A DNA stretch of 64,000 bases from Salinicola lusitanus (GTDB lineage Bacteria; Pseudomonadota; Gammaproteobacteria; Pseudomonadales; Halomonadaceae). The stretch spans positions 304,781-368,780 of the forward strand of contig NZ_PZJM01000006.1 in NCBI RefSeq assembly GCF_003206045.1, given 5' to 3'. The notes beneath the pieces were generated by a model. The model was not told where the DNA came from. It made no database searches and saw nothing but the letters and a program-made list of their open reading frames with translations. This document shows, in pieces, positions 53,464-62,957 of this stretch. The position numbers and the translations under genes were made by a program. Every line of letters begins with the position of its first letter. Positions within the stretch are counted from its first letter, which is position 1.

Positions 53464-54484
53464 GATCCGGGCGCTGAGGTTGGGCCGATTCTCGCGAGCT
53501 ATCGTATGGCGTCCATGGTGGCGCGTGTTGATGGCCTGGGTGGTGGTGGGTGTGGCGCTGGCGGGCTGCCTGTCGCTGGGCAAGATACCGTTGACGCCGC
53601 GTGAATTGCTGGCCGCCCTGTCGGCGCCGCTCAGCGACACGGGACTGATCGTCTGGCAACTGCGTTTGCCGCGGACCCTGCTGGCAGCGCTGGTGGGCGG
53701 GGCGCTGGCGCTTTCCGGCTGGCTGCTGCAGCAGGTCATGCGCAACCCTTTGGCATCGCCGGATACCCTGGGCGTGACCAGCGGTGCCAGCGCCGCCGCC
53801 GTGGCTTATTTCTCGCTATTGGCCGCCGACCTGGGCCATGCCTGGCTTCCGTTGGCGGCGGCCGGGGGCGCCTTGATGGCGGTCGGCATCGTGTACTGGC
53901 TGGCCTGGCAGCAGGGTGTGACGCCGTTACGGCTGGTGCTGATGGGAATCGGGCTCTCCGCACTGCTGACCGCGGCCACCACGTTTCTGCTGGTTTCCAG
54001 TCCGTTTTCAACCACGCTGTCGGCCTACGTGTGGCTGACCGGGAGCGTATACGGCGGCAACTGGTCCGAGGTCGAGCGCCTCTCGATCGGTCTCGCCCTG
54101 GCGCTCGTCGCGATGGCACCGCTGGTACGGTACGCGTTGCTGGCGGCGGTCGACGATGCCCTGGCGGTCGGCATCGGGGTACGCGTGCAGCGGATGCGGG
54201 GTGCGCTCACGCTGCTGGCGGCGGTGCTTGCCGGACTGGCCGTGGCCTGGGGCGGGGCGATCGCGTTCGTGGGTCTCATGGCACCGCACCTTGCCAGACG
54301 TCTGGTGCCCGTGCCGGGCGCGGCGCAGATCGTGATGACGATCGCCGCTGGCGCGACCGTGGTCATGCTGGCGGACCTGGTGGGGCGGACGCTATTTCTG
54401 CCGCTGGATCTACCGGCGGGCATTTTCGTGGCGGCCATTGGCGCGCCGTTCTTTCTGATGTTGCTGATCCGACAGGTGCGTTGA
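53456..54484 (+). CDS. FecCD-family iron-siderophore permease, second copy
   Basis: A 342-residue permease paralogous to the preceding gene. RLPRTLLAALVGGALALSG, QQVMRNPLASPDTLG and the late GAIAFVGLMAPHLARRL segments are family features. Heterodimer with the first copy is expected, as in FecCD or FhuB halves. Its start overlaps the end of the previous gene by 8 bp. Confidence 0.93.
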   Translation: MAEIRALRLGRFSRAIVWRPWWRVLMAWVVVGVALAGCLSLGKIPLTPRELLAALSAPLSDTGLIVWQLRLPRTLLAALVGGALALSGWLLQQVMRNPLASPDTLGVTSGASAAAVAYFSLLAADLGHAWLPLAAAGGALMAVGIVYWLAWQQGVTPLRLVLMGIGLSALLTAATTFLLVSSPFSTTLSAYVWLTGSVYGGNWSEVERLSIGLALALVAMAPLVRYALLAAVDDALAVGIGVRVQRMRGALTLLAAVLAGLAVAWGGAIAFVGLMAPHLARRLVPVPGAAQIVMTIAAGATVVMLADLVGRTLFLPLDLPAGIFVAAIGAPFFLMLLIRQVR

Positions 54485-54487
54485 TCC

Positions 54488-55276
54488 ATGGCGATGCTCT
54501 CCGCGAACGATCTCACGCTGGGCTACCAGCGTCAGGCCATTCTGCGTCATCTCTCGCTGGATCTGCCTGAGAGCAAGATATCGGTGCTGGTGGGCAGCAA
54601 TGGCTGCGGCAAGAGCACGTTGCTGAAAGCTCTGGCCCGACTATTGATGCCTTGGCAGGGCGGTGTCGCGCTGGATGGCAAGAATATTCATCGCCAGCCA
54701 ACCCGGATCGTGGCACGAACGCTATCGCTGTTGCCGCAGCACCCGGTGGCCCCGGAAGGGATCACGGTCCGCCAACTGGTGAGCCTGGGACGCCATCCGC
54801 ACCAGAGCTGGCGCGCCCAATGGTCCGAAGAGGATGAGCGGCAGGTAGAGCTGGCGCTGTCACGCACCGACCTGCTGGGGGCTGCCCACCGCAGCGTGGA
54901 CACGCTCTCCGGGGGGCAGCGCCAGCGTGCCTGGATCGCCATGGCGGTGGCCCAGGATACGCCCCTGATGCTGCTCGACGAGCCGACATCCTTTCTCGAC
55001 CTCGCCCATCAGATGGAGGTACTGGAGTTGCTCGCCAGCCTCAACCGCGAGTCGAGCAAGACGATCGTCATGGTGCTGCACGATCTCAACCTGGCTTGCC
55101 GCTACGCCGATCATATCGTCGCCCTGCGCGATGGCGCGATCCTGGCCCAGGGGACGCCTCGGGAGGTCATCACGCGGGAGCGGGTCAAGGCGATCTTCCA
55201 GCTCGATTGCCAAGTGATCGACGATCCCTATTTCCATACGCCGCTGTGCATTCCGTTCGCCAGGCAAAAGGCATGA
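54488..55276 (+). CDS. Iron-siderophore ABC transporter ATPase (FecE/FhuC type)
   Basis: A 262-residue ABC ATPase. Walker A GSNGCGKST (36-44), signature LSGGQ (140-144), Walker B MLLDEP (D164/E165) and an H-loop in MVLHDLNLACRYAD are all intact. Family members energise ferric-siderophore uptake through the FecCD permeases. It starts 3 bp after the second permease and overlaps the FhuF-like start by 4 bp. Confidence 0.95.
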   Translation: MAMLSANDLTLGYQRQAILRHLSLDLPESKISVLVGSNGCGKSTLLKALARLLMPWQGGVALDGKNIHRQPTRIVARTLSLLPQHPVAPEGITVRQLVSLGRHPHQSWRAQWSEEDERQVELALSRTDLLGAAHRSVDTLSGGQRQRAWIAMAVAQDTPLMLLDEPTSFLDLAHQMEVLELLASLNRESSKTIVMVLHDLNLACRYADHIVALRDGAILAQGTPREVITRERVKAIFQLDCQVIDDPYFHTPLCIPFARQKA

Positions 55277-56043
55277 ACGACGCGCCCCGTACCCACGGTT
55301 TCGACCCCGCGCACTGGCGCTATCTGTCGGATACGCTGCGCTTGAAGCCGGCCGAGCGGGCGGACACGCGCTCGATGGACGTCGCCGATTTTCTCGATCC
55401 CAGGCGTTGTCGCGAACTGCTCGACCACCTGGGCCCGATGATCGGCTCCCCCGAACGGCGCACGACGGCATCGTTGCTGTCGAAACGCCTGGGCTTCCTG
55501 CTTACCGGTGCACCGCTATACGCCCTGTCGATCTGCGATCGGGGGCTCGATCTCTCCGCCGCCAATTGCGTCATCGAGTATGCGCACGACCAGGGCGTGT
55601 GGACGTCGTCGTTGCCGCTATGGACGCTGGAGAGCAAGGCGCTGGCGGCTTCGCGGCGCAATAGCGCCCGCCGGGAGATCCTGCACACGCTGTTCGCACA
55701 GACGATCGCCCCGCTATGGCGCACGCTCCGCGAAGCGGGGGGCGTGCCGGAGCGTATCCTGTGGGAAAACCTGGCGGTCAGAATCTATTCGCTCTACGAA
55801 CGCCGCCTGAGCGACATCGGAAATGCCAGGGCGAGAGAGCGCCGTGAGGCGGATTACGATTTCCTGCTCACCGCCGAGCCGTCGCTTTTCGGACTCGATT
55901 TCAATCCCCTGGCGCGCTTCTTCCACGCCCATACCGCTATGAGCGATGGCGACGAGGTTCGCTTCCGCCGGACCTGCTGTCTCTATTTCAAGGCCACCTG
56001 TCCACGGGAATACTGTCGGGCGTGCCCGCTGATCAAGCCTTGA
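55273..56043 (+). CDS. FhuF-like siderophore-iron reductase
   Basis: A 256-residue protein. The C-terminal cysteine pattern CC...C...CxxC in RRTCCLYFKATCPREYCRACP (Cys pair then CRAC) is that of FhuF, which binds a 2Fe-2S cluster and reduces ferric siderophores in the cytoplasm to release iron. One extra cysteine, in the KATCP part, is atypical. The rest is a variable Arg-rich domain. The ATG at 55273 overlaps the ATPase stop by 4 bp, so it is part of the same operon and completes the uptake route. Confidence 0.85.
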   Translation: MNDAPRTHGFDPAHWRYLSDTLRLKPAERADTRSMDVADFLDPRRCRELLDHLGPMIGSPERRTTASLLSKRLGFLLTGAPLYALSICDRGLDLSAANCVIEYAHDQGVWTSSLPLWTLESKALAASRRNSARREILHTLFAQTIAPLWRTLREAGGVPERILWENLAVRIYSLYERRLSDIGNARARERREADYDFLLTAEPSLFGLDFNPLARFFHAHTAMSDGDEVRFRRTCCLYFKATCPREYCRACPLIKP

Positions 56044-56185
56044 AAGCCTGGATGAACGCCGATGCGGATCTCGGCTGGAGTCGCGGCGGGCCCGCTGGGG
56101 GAGAGTATGCTAGGCTGCGCGGCTTACTACACCGGCCCGGAGCCGCCGGCGGCGCGCCACAAGGCAACCAGTCAGGAGAAGCATG

Positions 56186-56758
56186 ATGAAGGTCGTTCAC
56201 GTCAAGAATCCCGAGACCCGCGAAGCCTGTCTCGCCAAACTCTGTGCCAGCGTCTACGGCCAGGAGGCGGGTCTGGCACCGCTGGTGATCTTCGCCGGTA
56301 CCCAGGGCGTGCTGTTCGAGCAGGAGGCGGCGCGACTGTTCGCGCTGACCGAGGATGACGGCAGCGTGCTGTGTCTGGCCCTGATCTCGTCCGATGTCGA
56401 CGGCGGGACCATGGAGGTGGACATGCTGTCGACACCGGAGGGCAAGGGCGACACCCGACACAGCCGCCATCTGGTCAAGACCCTGGCGGAGAAGGCCCCG
56501 TTACGCGTGACGGCCGCCGACGAGGCGGGCGAGGCGTTCTTCCGACGCTGCGGCATCGAGCGCTGGATCGACGGCGAGGGTGGCCTGCGTATCGGTCTGG
56601 GCCCGCTCCATCCGGCGCCGGTGAACGGTGTGCTGCCCAGCGTGGTGCGCTTCAATGGCGACGGTATCGTACGCACCTTCAAGCAGGAGCCCGAGACCTT
56701 CGAGGCCTACAAGTCACGCTTCGTCGCGGCCCTGGAGCGCTATTCCAACATCGCCTGA
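56186..56758 (+). CDS. Conserved-looking hypothetical protein
   Basis: A 190-residue protein I do not recognise. The middle has an acetyltransferase-like feel (RVTAADEAGEAFFRRCGIERWIDG), with an alternating beta/alpha pattern and no signal peptide. ATG 56186 has AGGAG at 56174-56178 with 7-bp spacing; ATG 56183 is only 4 bp from it. It lies 142 bp after the FhuF-like gene and 101 bp before qor, so it may have its own promoter. No function assigned. Confidence 0.7.
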   Translation: MKVVHVKNPETREACLAKLCASVYGQEAGLAPLVIFAGTQGVLFEQEAARLFALTEDDGSVLCLALISSDVDGGTMEVDMLSTPEGKGDTRHSRHLVKTLAEKAPLRVTAADEAGEAFFRRCGIERWIDGEGGLRIGLGPLHPAPVNGVLPSVVRFNGDGIVRTFKQEPETFEAYKSRFVAALERYSNIA

Positions 56759-56859
56759 CATCGATCGACCCTGACGCGGCCTCGTCCGTCGACTTGACCC
56801 GCTCCGGGAATGGCGCTTGGATGACAGACCGAGAGTCACCAGCCCAACAAGGAAACGTC

Positions 56860-57837
56860 ATGGCCAAGCGCATTCAGTTCGCCCGCACCGGCGGCCCCGA
56901 AGTCCTCGAGACCGTCGAGGTCGAGCCGGCCGAACCCAAGGCGGGAGAAGTCAGAGTCCAGAACCAAGCCATCGGTCTCAACTTCATCGACATCTATTTC
57001 CGCACCGGGCTCTATCCGGCGCCGGCCATGCCGTCCGGGCTGGGGACAGAAGGTGCCGGGGTGGTCGACGCCGTCGGCGAGGGCGTGACCCATCTCGAAG
57101 TGGGAGATCGCGTCGCCTATGCCCAGGGCCCCCTTGGCGCCTATTCGCAATACCACGTGCTGCCGGCGGACAAGGTCGTCCAGCTGCCGGAGGACATTCC
57201 CTTCGAGACCGCGGCGGCCGCCATGCTCAAGGGGCTGACCACCCAGTATCTGCTGCGCCAAACGTTCCCGCTGGAAGGGGGCGAGACCATCCTCTTCCAC
57301 GCTGCCGCGGGCGGCGTCGGCTCGATCGCCTGTCAGTGGGCGAAGGCATTGGGCGTCAAGGTGATCGGTACGGTCGGTTCCGCCGAGAAGGCCGAGCTGG
57401 CGAAGAAGAACGGCGCCTGGGCGACGATCAACTATCGCGAGGAGAACGTGGTCGAACGCGTTCGCGAGCTGACCGGCGGTGCGATGGTGCCGGTGGTGTA
57501 CGACTCCGTCGGCAAGGACACCTGGACGACCTCGCTCGATTGCCTGGCGCCCCGGGGGCTGATGGTCAGCTTCGGCAACGCGTCCGGCGCCGTCGACGGC
57601 GTCAACGTGGGCATTCTCAACCAGAAGGGCTCGCTCTATCTGACCCGCCCTAGCCTCAATGGCTACGCCGACACGCGCGAGCGCTTCGAGGAGATGTGTC
57701 TCGACCTGTTCGACATGCTCGAAAGCGGCAAGGTCAAGGTCGACATCGCCCAGCGCTTCACGCTGGACGAGGCCGGCAAGGCGCAGGAGGCGCTGGCGTC
57801 CCGCCGGACCACGGGATCGACGATTCTGATTCCGTAA
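56860..57837 (+). CDS. qor: NADPH:quinone oxidoreductase
   Basis: A 325-residue zinc-independent MDR-family enzyme. LNFIDIYFRTGLYP is the quinone-oxidoreductase signature, and the NADPH-binding HAAAGGVGSIACQWAKALG Rossmann glycines follow. It reduces quinones by one electron. ATG 56860 has AAGGAAA about 6 bp upstream; the frame extends much further upstream in shadow of the previous gene. A very strong terminator follows. Confidence 0.93.
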   Translation: MAKRIQFARTGGPEVLETVEVEPAEPKAGEVRVQNQAIGLNFIDIYFRTGLYPAPAMPSGLGTEGAGVVDAVGEGVTHLEVGDRVAYAQGPLGAYSQYHVLPADKVVQLPEDIPFETAAAAMLKGLTTQYLLRQTFPLEGGETILFHAAAGGVGSIACQWAKALGVKVIGTVGSAEKAELAKKNGAWATINYREENVVERVRELTGGAMVPVVYDSVGKDTWTTSLDCLAPRGLMVSFGNASGAVDGVNVGILNQKGSLYLTRPSLNGYADTRERFEEMCLDLFDMLESGKVKVDIAQRFTLDEAGKAQEALASRRTTGSTILIP

Positions 57838-57865
57838 AGCCCGCGCGCTTTGTCGTATGATATCG

Positions 57866-57900
57866 AAGCCGACGCCGCGATCACGCGGCGTCGGCTTTTT
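57866..57900 (+). terminator. Intrinsic terminator after qor
   Basis: AAGCCGACGCCGCG and CGCGGCGTCGGCTT form a 14-bp perfect stem with an ATCA loop and run into TTT. It lies 28 bp after the qor stop. Confidence 0.92.
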
Positions 57901-57938
57901 CGGTCCGGGTGGCCTTCGTTCGCACAAGGAGTGTGTCG

Positions 57939-59735
57939 ATGCAGGATGCATATTGGGTCTTCCTCGTACTGGCGTTGACGCTGGCGGCCTTCGTCTGGGG
58001 TCGGTTCCGCTACGATCTGGTGGCGATGGCCGCGCTGCTGGCCTGCGTGCTGCTGGGGGTCGTTCCCGCGGACGAGGCGTTCTCGGGCTTCGGCCATCCG
58101 GCGATCATCACGGTGGCGGCGGTACTCGTGCTCAGCCGCGGTTTCGAGCACTCCGGCGTCGTCGACTGGATCGCGGAGAAGACCCTCAAGGCGGGGAGCC
58201 AGCCGATCTGGCAGCTGGCGGTGCTGACCACCACGGTCATCCTGCTCTCCGCCGTCATGAACAATGTCGGTGCGCTGGCGCTGTTGCTACCGGTGGCGGT
58301 TCGCGTCGCCCGCGAGCACGGTACCTCGCCGTCGCTGCTGTTGATGCCGCTGGCTTTCGGCTCGCTGCTGGGCGGACTGATCACGCTGATCGGCACGCCG
58401 CCCAACATCATCATCAGCGCCTTCCGTGCCAGCCAGGGGGAGGGCGCCTTCCGAATGTTCGATTTCGCCCCCGTGGGTGGTGGCGTCGCGCTGGCCGGCC
58501 TGGCGTTCATGGTGTTGGTGGGCTGGCGCCTGACGCCGCGGCGGCAAGGGCAGGCCTCCGCCGACGAGCTATTCGAGACCTCGGCCTACCTGAGCGAACT
58601 GACGGTTGGGGAAGAGTCCAAGGCGGCAGGCTGGACGCTACGCCAGTTGCGTGAGGTCTGCGACGAGCCGGTACCGGTTCTTGGCGTCGTCCGGGACGGC
58701 GAACAGCTTTCCGGCAGCCGTTTCTTCGGCACCCTGCGGGCCGGCGACATCGTGTTGCTCGAGGCGGACCCCGACGATCTCAAGCAGCTGGAGGACAAGG
58801 CGGGGCTGACCATCGGTGCCCATGATCGGGACGCCGACGGATCCGACGCCACCGAAGCGCCCAAGCTGAATACGGAAGACCTGCAACTGGTCGAGGCCGT
58901 GGTGCGCACCGATTCGATGATGACGCGGCGAACGGTGTCGCAACTGCGACTGCTCGATCAGCATGGGCTTCACCTGGTCGCGGTATCGAGGGACGGAACA
59001 CGGCTGAAGCAACGGCTGCGGGAGGTGCGTTTCCAGCCAGGAGACGTATTGCTGCTGCAGGGTGATGAGAATGGGCTCAGCGAGAGCCTGGCGGCGCTGG
59101 GGTGCTTGCCGCTGGCCAGCCGCAAGCTGTCGTTGGGGCGTCCACGTCAACTGCTGCTGTCGGTCGCGATCTTCGCGGTCGCGATCGGGGCGATGATGTT
59201 CGACCTGCTGCCAGCGGCGATCGCGCTGGCGCTGGCGGCGCTGGTCACGCTGGCGCTGGGCGTGCTGCCGCTGCGTGAAGGCTACGACGCCATCGAGGGG
59301 CCGGTGATCGTGCTACTGGCAGCGATGTTGCCGGTGGGAACGGCGCTGGAAACCAGCGGCGGCGCCCAGATGGTCGCGGATGGAATGATGGCGCTGGGCA
59401 GTGGCTGGCCGCCGTTGGCCACGCTGGTGGCGCTGTTCGCGATCACGCTGCTGCTCTCCAACGTGATCAACAACGCCGCCGCGGCACTGCTGATGGCACC
59501 GATCGCCGCCAGTCTCGCCAGTGGCCTCGGGGTCTCCCTCGACCCGTTCCTGATGGCGGTGGCGGTCAGTGCGTCGTGCGCCTTCCTGACGCCGATCGGT
59601 CACCAGTCGAATACGCTGGTCATGGGCCCTGGCGGTTACCACTTCCGGGACTACTGGAAGCTCGGGCTGCCGCTGTCACTGGTCGTCATGGTAACGGCAA
59701 TTCCCTTGATTTTGCTCATTTGGCCACTATCGTGA
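57939..59735 (+). CDS. SLC13/DASS-type transporter with two RCK_C (TrkA-C) domains
   Basis: A 598-residue membrane protein. The N-terminal half has about five helices, including AVMNNVGALALLLPVAV and GTPPNIIISAF, typical of the SLC13/YfbS group. Residues about 215-390 form two TrkA-C repeats (GDIVLLEAD and GDVLLLQGD strands). The C-terminal half has another five helices with NVINNAAAALLMAPIA. Substrate is unknown; relatives transport anions such as sulfate or dicarboxylates. ATG 57939 has AAGGAG at 57926-57931; a longer start at 57909 is possible. Confidence 0.9.
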   Translation: MQDAYWVFLVLALTLAAFVWGRFRYDLVAMAALLACVLLGVVPADEAFSGFGHPAIITVAAVLVLSRGFEHSGVVDWIAEKTLKAGSQPIWQLAVLTTTVILLSAVMNNVGALALLLPVAVRVAREHGTSPSLLLMPLAFGSLLGGLITLIGTPPNIIISAFRASQGEGAFRMFDFAPVGGGVALAGLAFMVLVGWRLTPRRQGQASADELFETSAYLSELTVGEESKAAGWTLRQLREVCDEPVPVLGVVRDGEQLSGSRFFGTLRAGDIVLLEADPDDLKQLEDKAGLTIGAHDRDADGSDATEAPKLNTEDLQLVEAVVRTDSMMTRRTVSQLRLLDQHGLHLVAVSRDGTRLKQRLREVRFQPGDVLLLQGDENGLSESLAALGCLPLASRKLSLGRPRQLLLSVAIFAVAIGAMMFDLLPAAIALALAALVTLALGVLPLREGYDAIEGPVIVLLAAMLPVGTALETSGGAQMVADGMMALGSGWPPLATLVALFAITLLLSNVINNAAAALLMAPIAASLASGLGVSLDPFLMAVAVSASCAFLTPIGHQSNTLVMGPGGYHFRDYWKLGLPLSLVVMVTAIPLILLIWPLS

Positions 59736-59801
59736 GCCGATCTTCGATTATGATTGTCGAATTCCGCAATACGCCATGTTCAGATGACATCAGGTATCCG
59801 A

Positions 59802-60377
59802 ATGATGACGACCGATTCCGCCGACGCCGTGACTGGGTCGCCCAACCGATCCCGGTCCCGAAAGAGGCTTCTCGCTGCCGCGCTGATGTCGATCCTGCTG
59901 GCGGGCTGTGCAACGAGCCCGCATCCGCCGGGGTGGGACTCCCCCTCATCCGGGCAGCCCGCGTCGGCAGCGACCAGCGCCAAGGCGGGCGCGAAATCCG
60001 GTGCCAAGTCGAAGAAGGCGGTGGGCAACGACCCCGGCGCGGTCTCTGGTGACGAGCAGGCTCGCTCGGCGCAACCGACGGGGAAAAAGCGGCTGGGCGA
60101 GGCGACGTTCTATGCCTCCTACTTCGAAGGGCGGCTGACGGCCAGTGGCGAGCCCTACGACAGCCAGGCTATGACGGCGGCCCACAAGACGTTGCCCTTC
60201 GGCACCCGGGTGAAAGTGACCGCGCTGGACTCCGGCGAAAGCACAGTGGTGCGTATCAACGATCGCGGCCCCTTCGTCGATGGCCGCATCATCGACCTCT
60301 CGCGAAAGGCCGCCGAACAGCTCGGCATGATCCAGGACGGTGCCGCCGACGTGCAGCTGCAGATCCTGGAGCAGTAA
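59802..60377 (+). CDS. rlpA: RlpA-like septal ring lytic transglycosylase lipoprotein
   Basis: A 191-residue lipoprotein with a signal ending in LLAGC (Cys about residue 36), a Ser/Ala/Lys-rich linker, and a C-terminal double-psi beta-barrel. GEATFYASYFEGRLTASGEPYD and NDRGPFVDGRIIDLSRKAAEQLGM are the RlpA signature. RlpA cleaves naked glycan in the septum. Unlike longer RlpA it has no SPOR domain, though a SPOR protein (DedD-like) is encoded elsewhere in the window. ATG 59802 has AGG 7 bp upstream. Confidence 0.92.
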   Translation: MMTTDSADAVTGSPNRSRSRKRLLAAALMSILLAGCATSPHPPGWDSPSSGQPASAATSAKAGAKSGAKSKKAVGNDPGAVSGDEQARSAQPTGKKRLGEATFYASYFEGRLTASGEPYDSQAMTAAHKTLPFGTRVKVTALDSGESTVVRINDRGPFVDGRIIDLSRKAAEQLGMIQDGAADVQLQILEQ

Positions 60378-60396
60378 TCGCCAGGGTGGCGACCAG

Positions 60397-60434
60397 ACGA
60401 AGAAGCCCCCGTCCTGGGACGGGGGCTTCTTCGT
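60397..60434. terminator. Bidirectional 17-bp hairpin terminator
   Basis: A 17-bp perfect stem with the 4-nt loop CTGG (arms at 60397-60413 and 60418-60434) lies between convergent rlpA and fadE. Short T/A-rich ends (GAAGAAG on the left) suit both directions. Confidence 0.9.
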
Positions 60435-60459
60435 GTTGCCGGTCACGCCGACCGCGCCG

Positions 60460-62928
60460 CTAGGCGGTGGCCTCGTCCTCGATTCCTGAAGTCTCTCTCG
60501 TTTCCCGACGCGTGACGAAGGCATCGAAGGCAAAATCGTCCACCGTCAGCATCTCCAGGACTTCCGCCTCGTGGGCGCGCATGAAGGCGGCATCCTCGTC
60601 GTTGAGCAGACCGGTCTCGTGGGCGGCATCGATCCACTGCTCGGGATGCAGCGCGACCTCGGGCAGCGCTTTCTTGACCCGCGCCTTGTTGAGCGTGCGA
60701 TAGATCGTCTCGGCCCGTTCGGCGTTGGCCAGCAGGGCGTTGTAGCGCGCCAGCGCATTCTCCTTCTGACCCTCCTCCCAGCTGTCCCAGGTATTGCTCG
60801 TCAGCTTGTGGCGCAGCGCACTGTCGGTGGAGATCGCCCTGGCGATCTCGCGCGTCAGCGTATCCTGCGGCTTGTGCCAGCGGCGCCCCAGCGGCTGGGT
60901 GACGAACGACAGCGTGTTGCCCAGGGCGCGGTTGGGCAGATTGTCGAACAGGTCGACCAGCGCCTGCTCGGCACGATTCAGCAACAGCCGGCAGCTGTAG
61001 TGGAACAGTGCCGCCTCGTTGTCGACGCGATCGGTTTCGTGCCACTGCTTGAGCACCATCGACAGCAGGTAGAGATTGGAGAGGACGTCGCCGAGACGCG
61101 CCGAGATCATCTCGCGCTGCTTGAGCTTGGAGCCGAGGCTGGCCATGGCGGCGTCGGCACACAGGCTGAAGGCGGAAGAGAGTCGCGCGGCATCCTGGGC
61201 ATAGGGCGCCGCAATGGCATCGAACGGGACGTTCGGCTTGCCGAGACCCAGGGCCTGGGTGAAGGCGCGGGCGCCGTTGCCGAAGATCAGCCCGATGTGG
61301 CGGAAGAACAGCCGATCGAAGGCCTCGAAATCGTTGGCATCCTTGGCCGCCAGCTCCTCGAGAACGTAGGGATGGCAGCGGATCGCGCCCTGACCGAAGA
61401 TCATCAGGTTGCGGGTCATGATGTTGGCGCCCTCGACGGTGATCGAGACCGGGTTGGCACTGTAGCCGATACCGAGATAGTTGCGCGGGCCCAGCGTCAC
61501 CGTGCGGCCGCCGTGGACATCCATGGCGTCGGCCAGCACGTCGCGCTGGAACTCGGTCAACTGGCTCTTGAGAATCGCCGACGGCACCGCCGGCTTGACG
61601 CCGTGATCGATGGTATTGGCAGTCTGCACCACTGCGGCCTGGGAGATGTAGGCCTTGGCGGCGATACGCGCCAGTGGCTCCTGCACTCCCTCCATGTCCG
61701 CCACGGCGATGTTGAACTGGCGGCGAATGCGGGTGAAGCCGCCGCTCCAGCCCACCGCATAGCGCCCGATCCCCGCAGCGCCGGAGGGCAGGGTGATGCA
61801 GCGGCCCACCGAGAGGCACTCGACCAGCATGCGCCAGCCCTGGCCGGCCATGTCGAGCCCGCCGATCAGGTAATCGAGGGGGATGAACACCTCCTTGCCA
61901 CGAATCGGCCCGTTCATGAACGGACTGCCGATCGGATGATGGCGGCGGCCGATCTCCATGCCCTCGGTGTCACGCGGGATCAGTGCACAGCTGATGCCGA
62001 TGTCGCTCTCGCCGCGCTCCAGCAGGTTGTCCGGGTCGAACATGCGGAAGGCCAGGCCGACCACGGTGGCGATCGGCGCCAGGGTGATCCAGCGTTTCTC
62101 GAAGGTCAGCTTCAGCCCCAGGACCTCCTTGCCGTCGTGCATGCCGCGGCAGACGATGCCGACATCCGGGATCGAGGTGGCGTCACTGCCGGCCCGGGGG
62201 CCGGTCAAGGCGAAGCAGGGGATGTCGCGGCCGTCGGCGAGGCGCGGCAGGTAGTGATCCTTCTGCGCTTCGGTACCGTATTTCAACAGCAGTTCGCCCG
62301 GGCCGAGCGAGTTGGGCACGCCGACGGTGCTCATCAGGGTTTCGTTGAAGGCGAGCTTCTGCAGCACGGCGGACTGCGCCTTGGCAGAGAATCCCAGGCC
62401 GCCGTAGGCCTTCGGGATGATCATGCCGAAGAAGCGTTCGTTCTTCAGGTACTCCCACAGCGCCTCGGGCATGTCGGCGCGCTCGCGGGCGATCTCCCAG
62501 GCGTTGCACATGCCGGCGGCGACGGAACACTGGTGGTCGACGAAAGCCTGCTCCTCCTCGCTCAGCCCGGCATTGTCGAAGTCGAGCAGGCGCTGCCAGT
62601 CGGGCCGGCCGCTGAACAGCTCGCCGTCCCAGGCGACGGTACCGGCATCGAGGGCGACCCGCTCGGTTTCGGAGACCCGCGGGGCGATCTTCTTGAACAG
62701 CGCGAACAGGCGCGGCGACAGCCACAGCCGACGAATCGGCTTGAGGCCGCAGGCGGCGACGCCGATCGCCGCGATCAGCAACAGCGTACCGATGACGCCG
62801 GCGCCCAGCGCCAGCCCGACGACACCCAGCACGGCGAGTACGGCCAGTGCCGCGAGTGCGCCGGCCTCGCGACGCATGACGACCAGACAGCCAATGACGG
62901 CCAGGACGATGAGCAGCAGTGTGATCAT
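60460..62928 (-). CDS. fadE: Acyl-CoA dehydrogenase FadE
   Basis: An 822-residue acyl-CoA dehydrogenase, close in length to E. coli FadE (814). Two N-terminal hydrophobic helices (MITLLLIVLAVIGCLVV and the following 40 residues) are the FadE-type membrane anchor. The catalytic domain has LTGPRAGSDATSIPD (FAD-side motif) and GPRNYLGIGYS. A C-terminal extension of about 200 residues follows. It carries out the first beta-oxidation step. ATG 62928 has CGGAG 6 bp upstream, and a PsrA-like operator lies in front. Confidence 0.95.
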   Translation of the reverse strand: MITLLLIVLAVIGCLVVMRREAGALAALAVLAVLGVVGLALGAGVIGTLLLIAAIGVAACGLKPIRRLWLSPRLFALFKKIAPRVSETERVALDAGTVAWDGELFSGRPDWQRLLDFDNAGLSEEEQAFVDHQCSVAAGMCNAWEIARERADMPEALWEYLKNERFFGMIIPKAYGGLGFSAKAQSAVLQKLAFNETLMSTVGVPNSLGPGELLLKYGTEAQKDHYLPRLADGRDIPCFALTGPRAGSDATSIPDVGIVCRGMHDGKEVLGLKLTFEKRWITLAPIATVVGLAFRMFDPDNLLERGESDIGISCALIPRDTEGMEIGRRHHPIGSPFMNGPIRGKEVFIPLDYLIGGLDMAGQGWRMLVECLSVGRCITLPSGAAGIGRYAVGWSGGFTRIRRQFNIAVADMEGVQEPLARIAAKAYISQAAVVQTANTIDHGVKPAVPSAILKSQLTEFQRDVLADAMDVHGGRTVTLGPRNYLGIGYSANPVSITVEGANIMTRNLMIFGQGAIRCHPYVLEELAAKDANDFEAFDRLFFRHIGLIFGNGARAFTQALGLGKPNVPFDAIAAPYAQDAARLSSAFSLCADAAMASLGSKLKQREMISARLGDVLSNLYLLSMVLKQWHETDRVDNEAALFHYSCRLLLNRAEQALVDLFDNLPNRALGNTLSFVTQPLGRRWHKPQDTLTREIARAISTDSALRHKLTSNTWDSWEEGQKENALARYNALLANAERAETIYRTLNKARVKKALPEVALHPEQWIDAAHETGLLNDEDAAFMRAHEAEVLEMLTVDDFAFDAFVTRRETRETSGIEDEATA

Positions 62929-62957
62929 GACGAACTCCGAGAGGGGAAAACGAAGAA

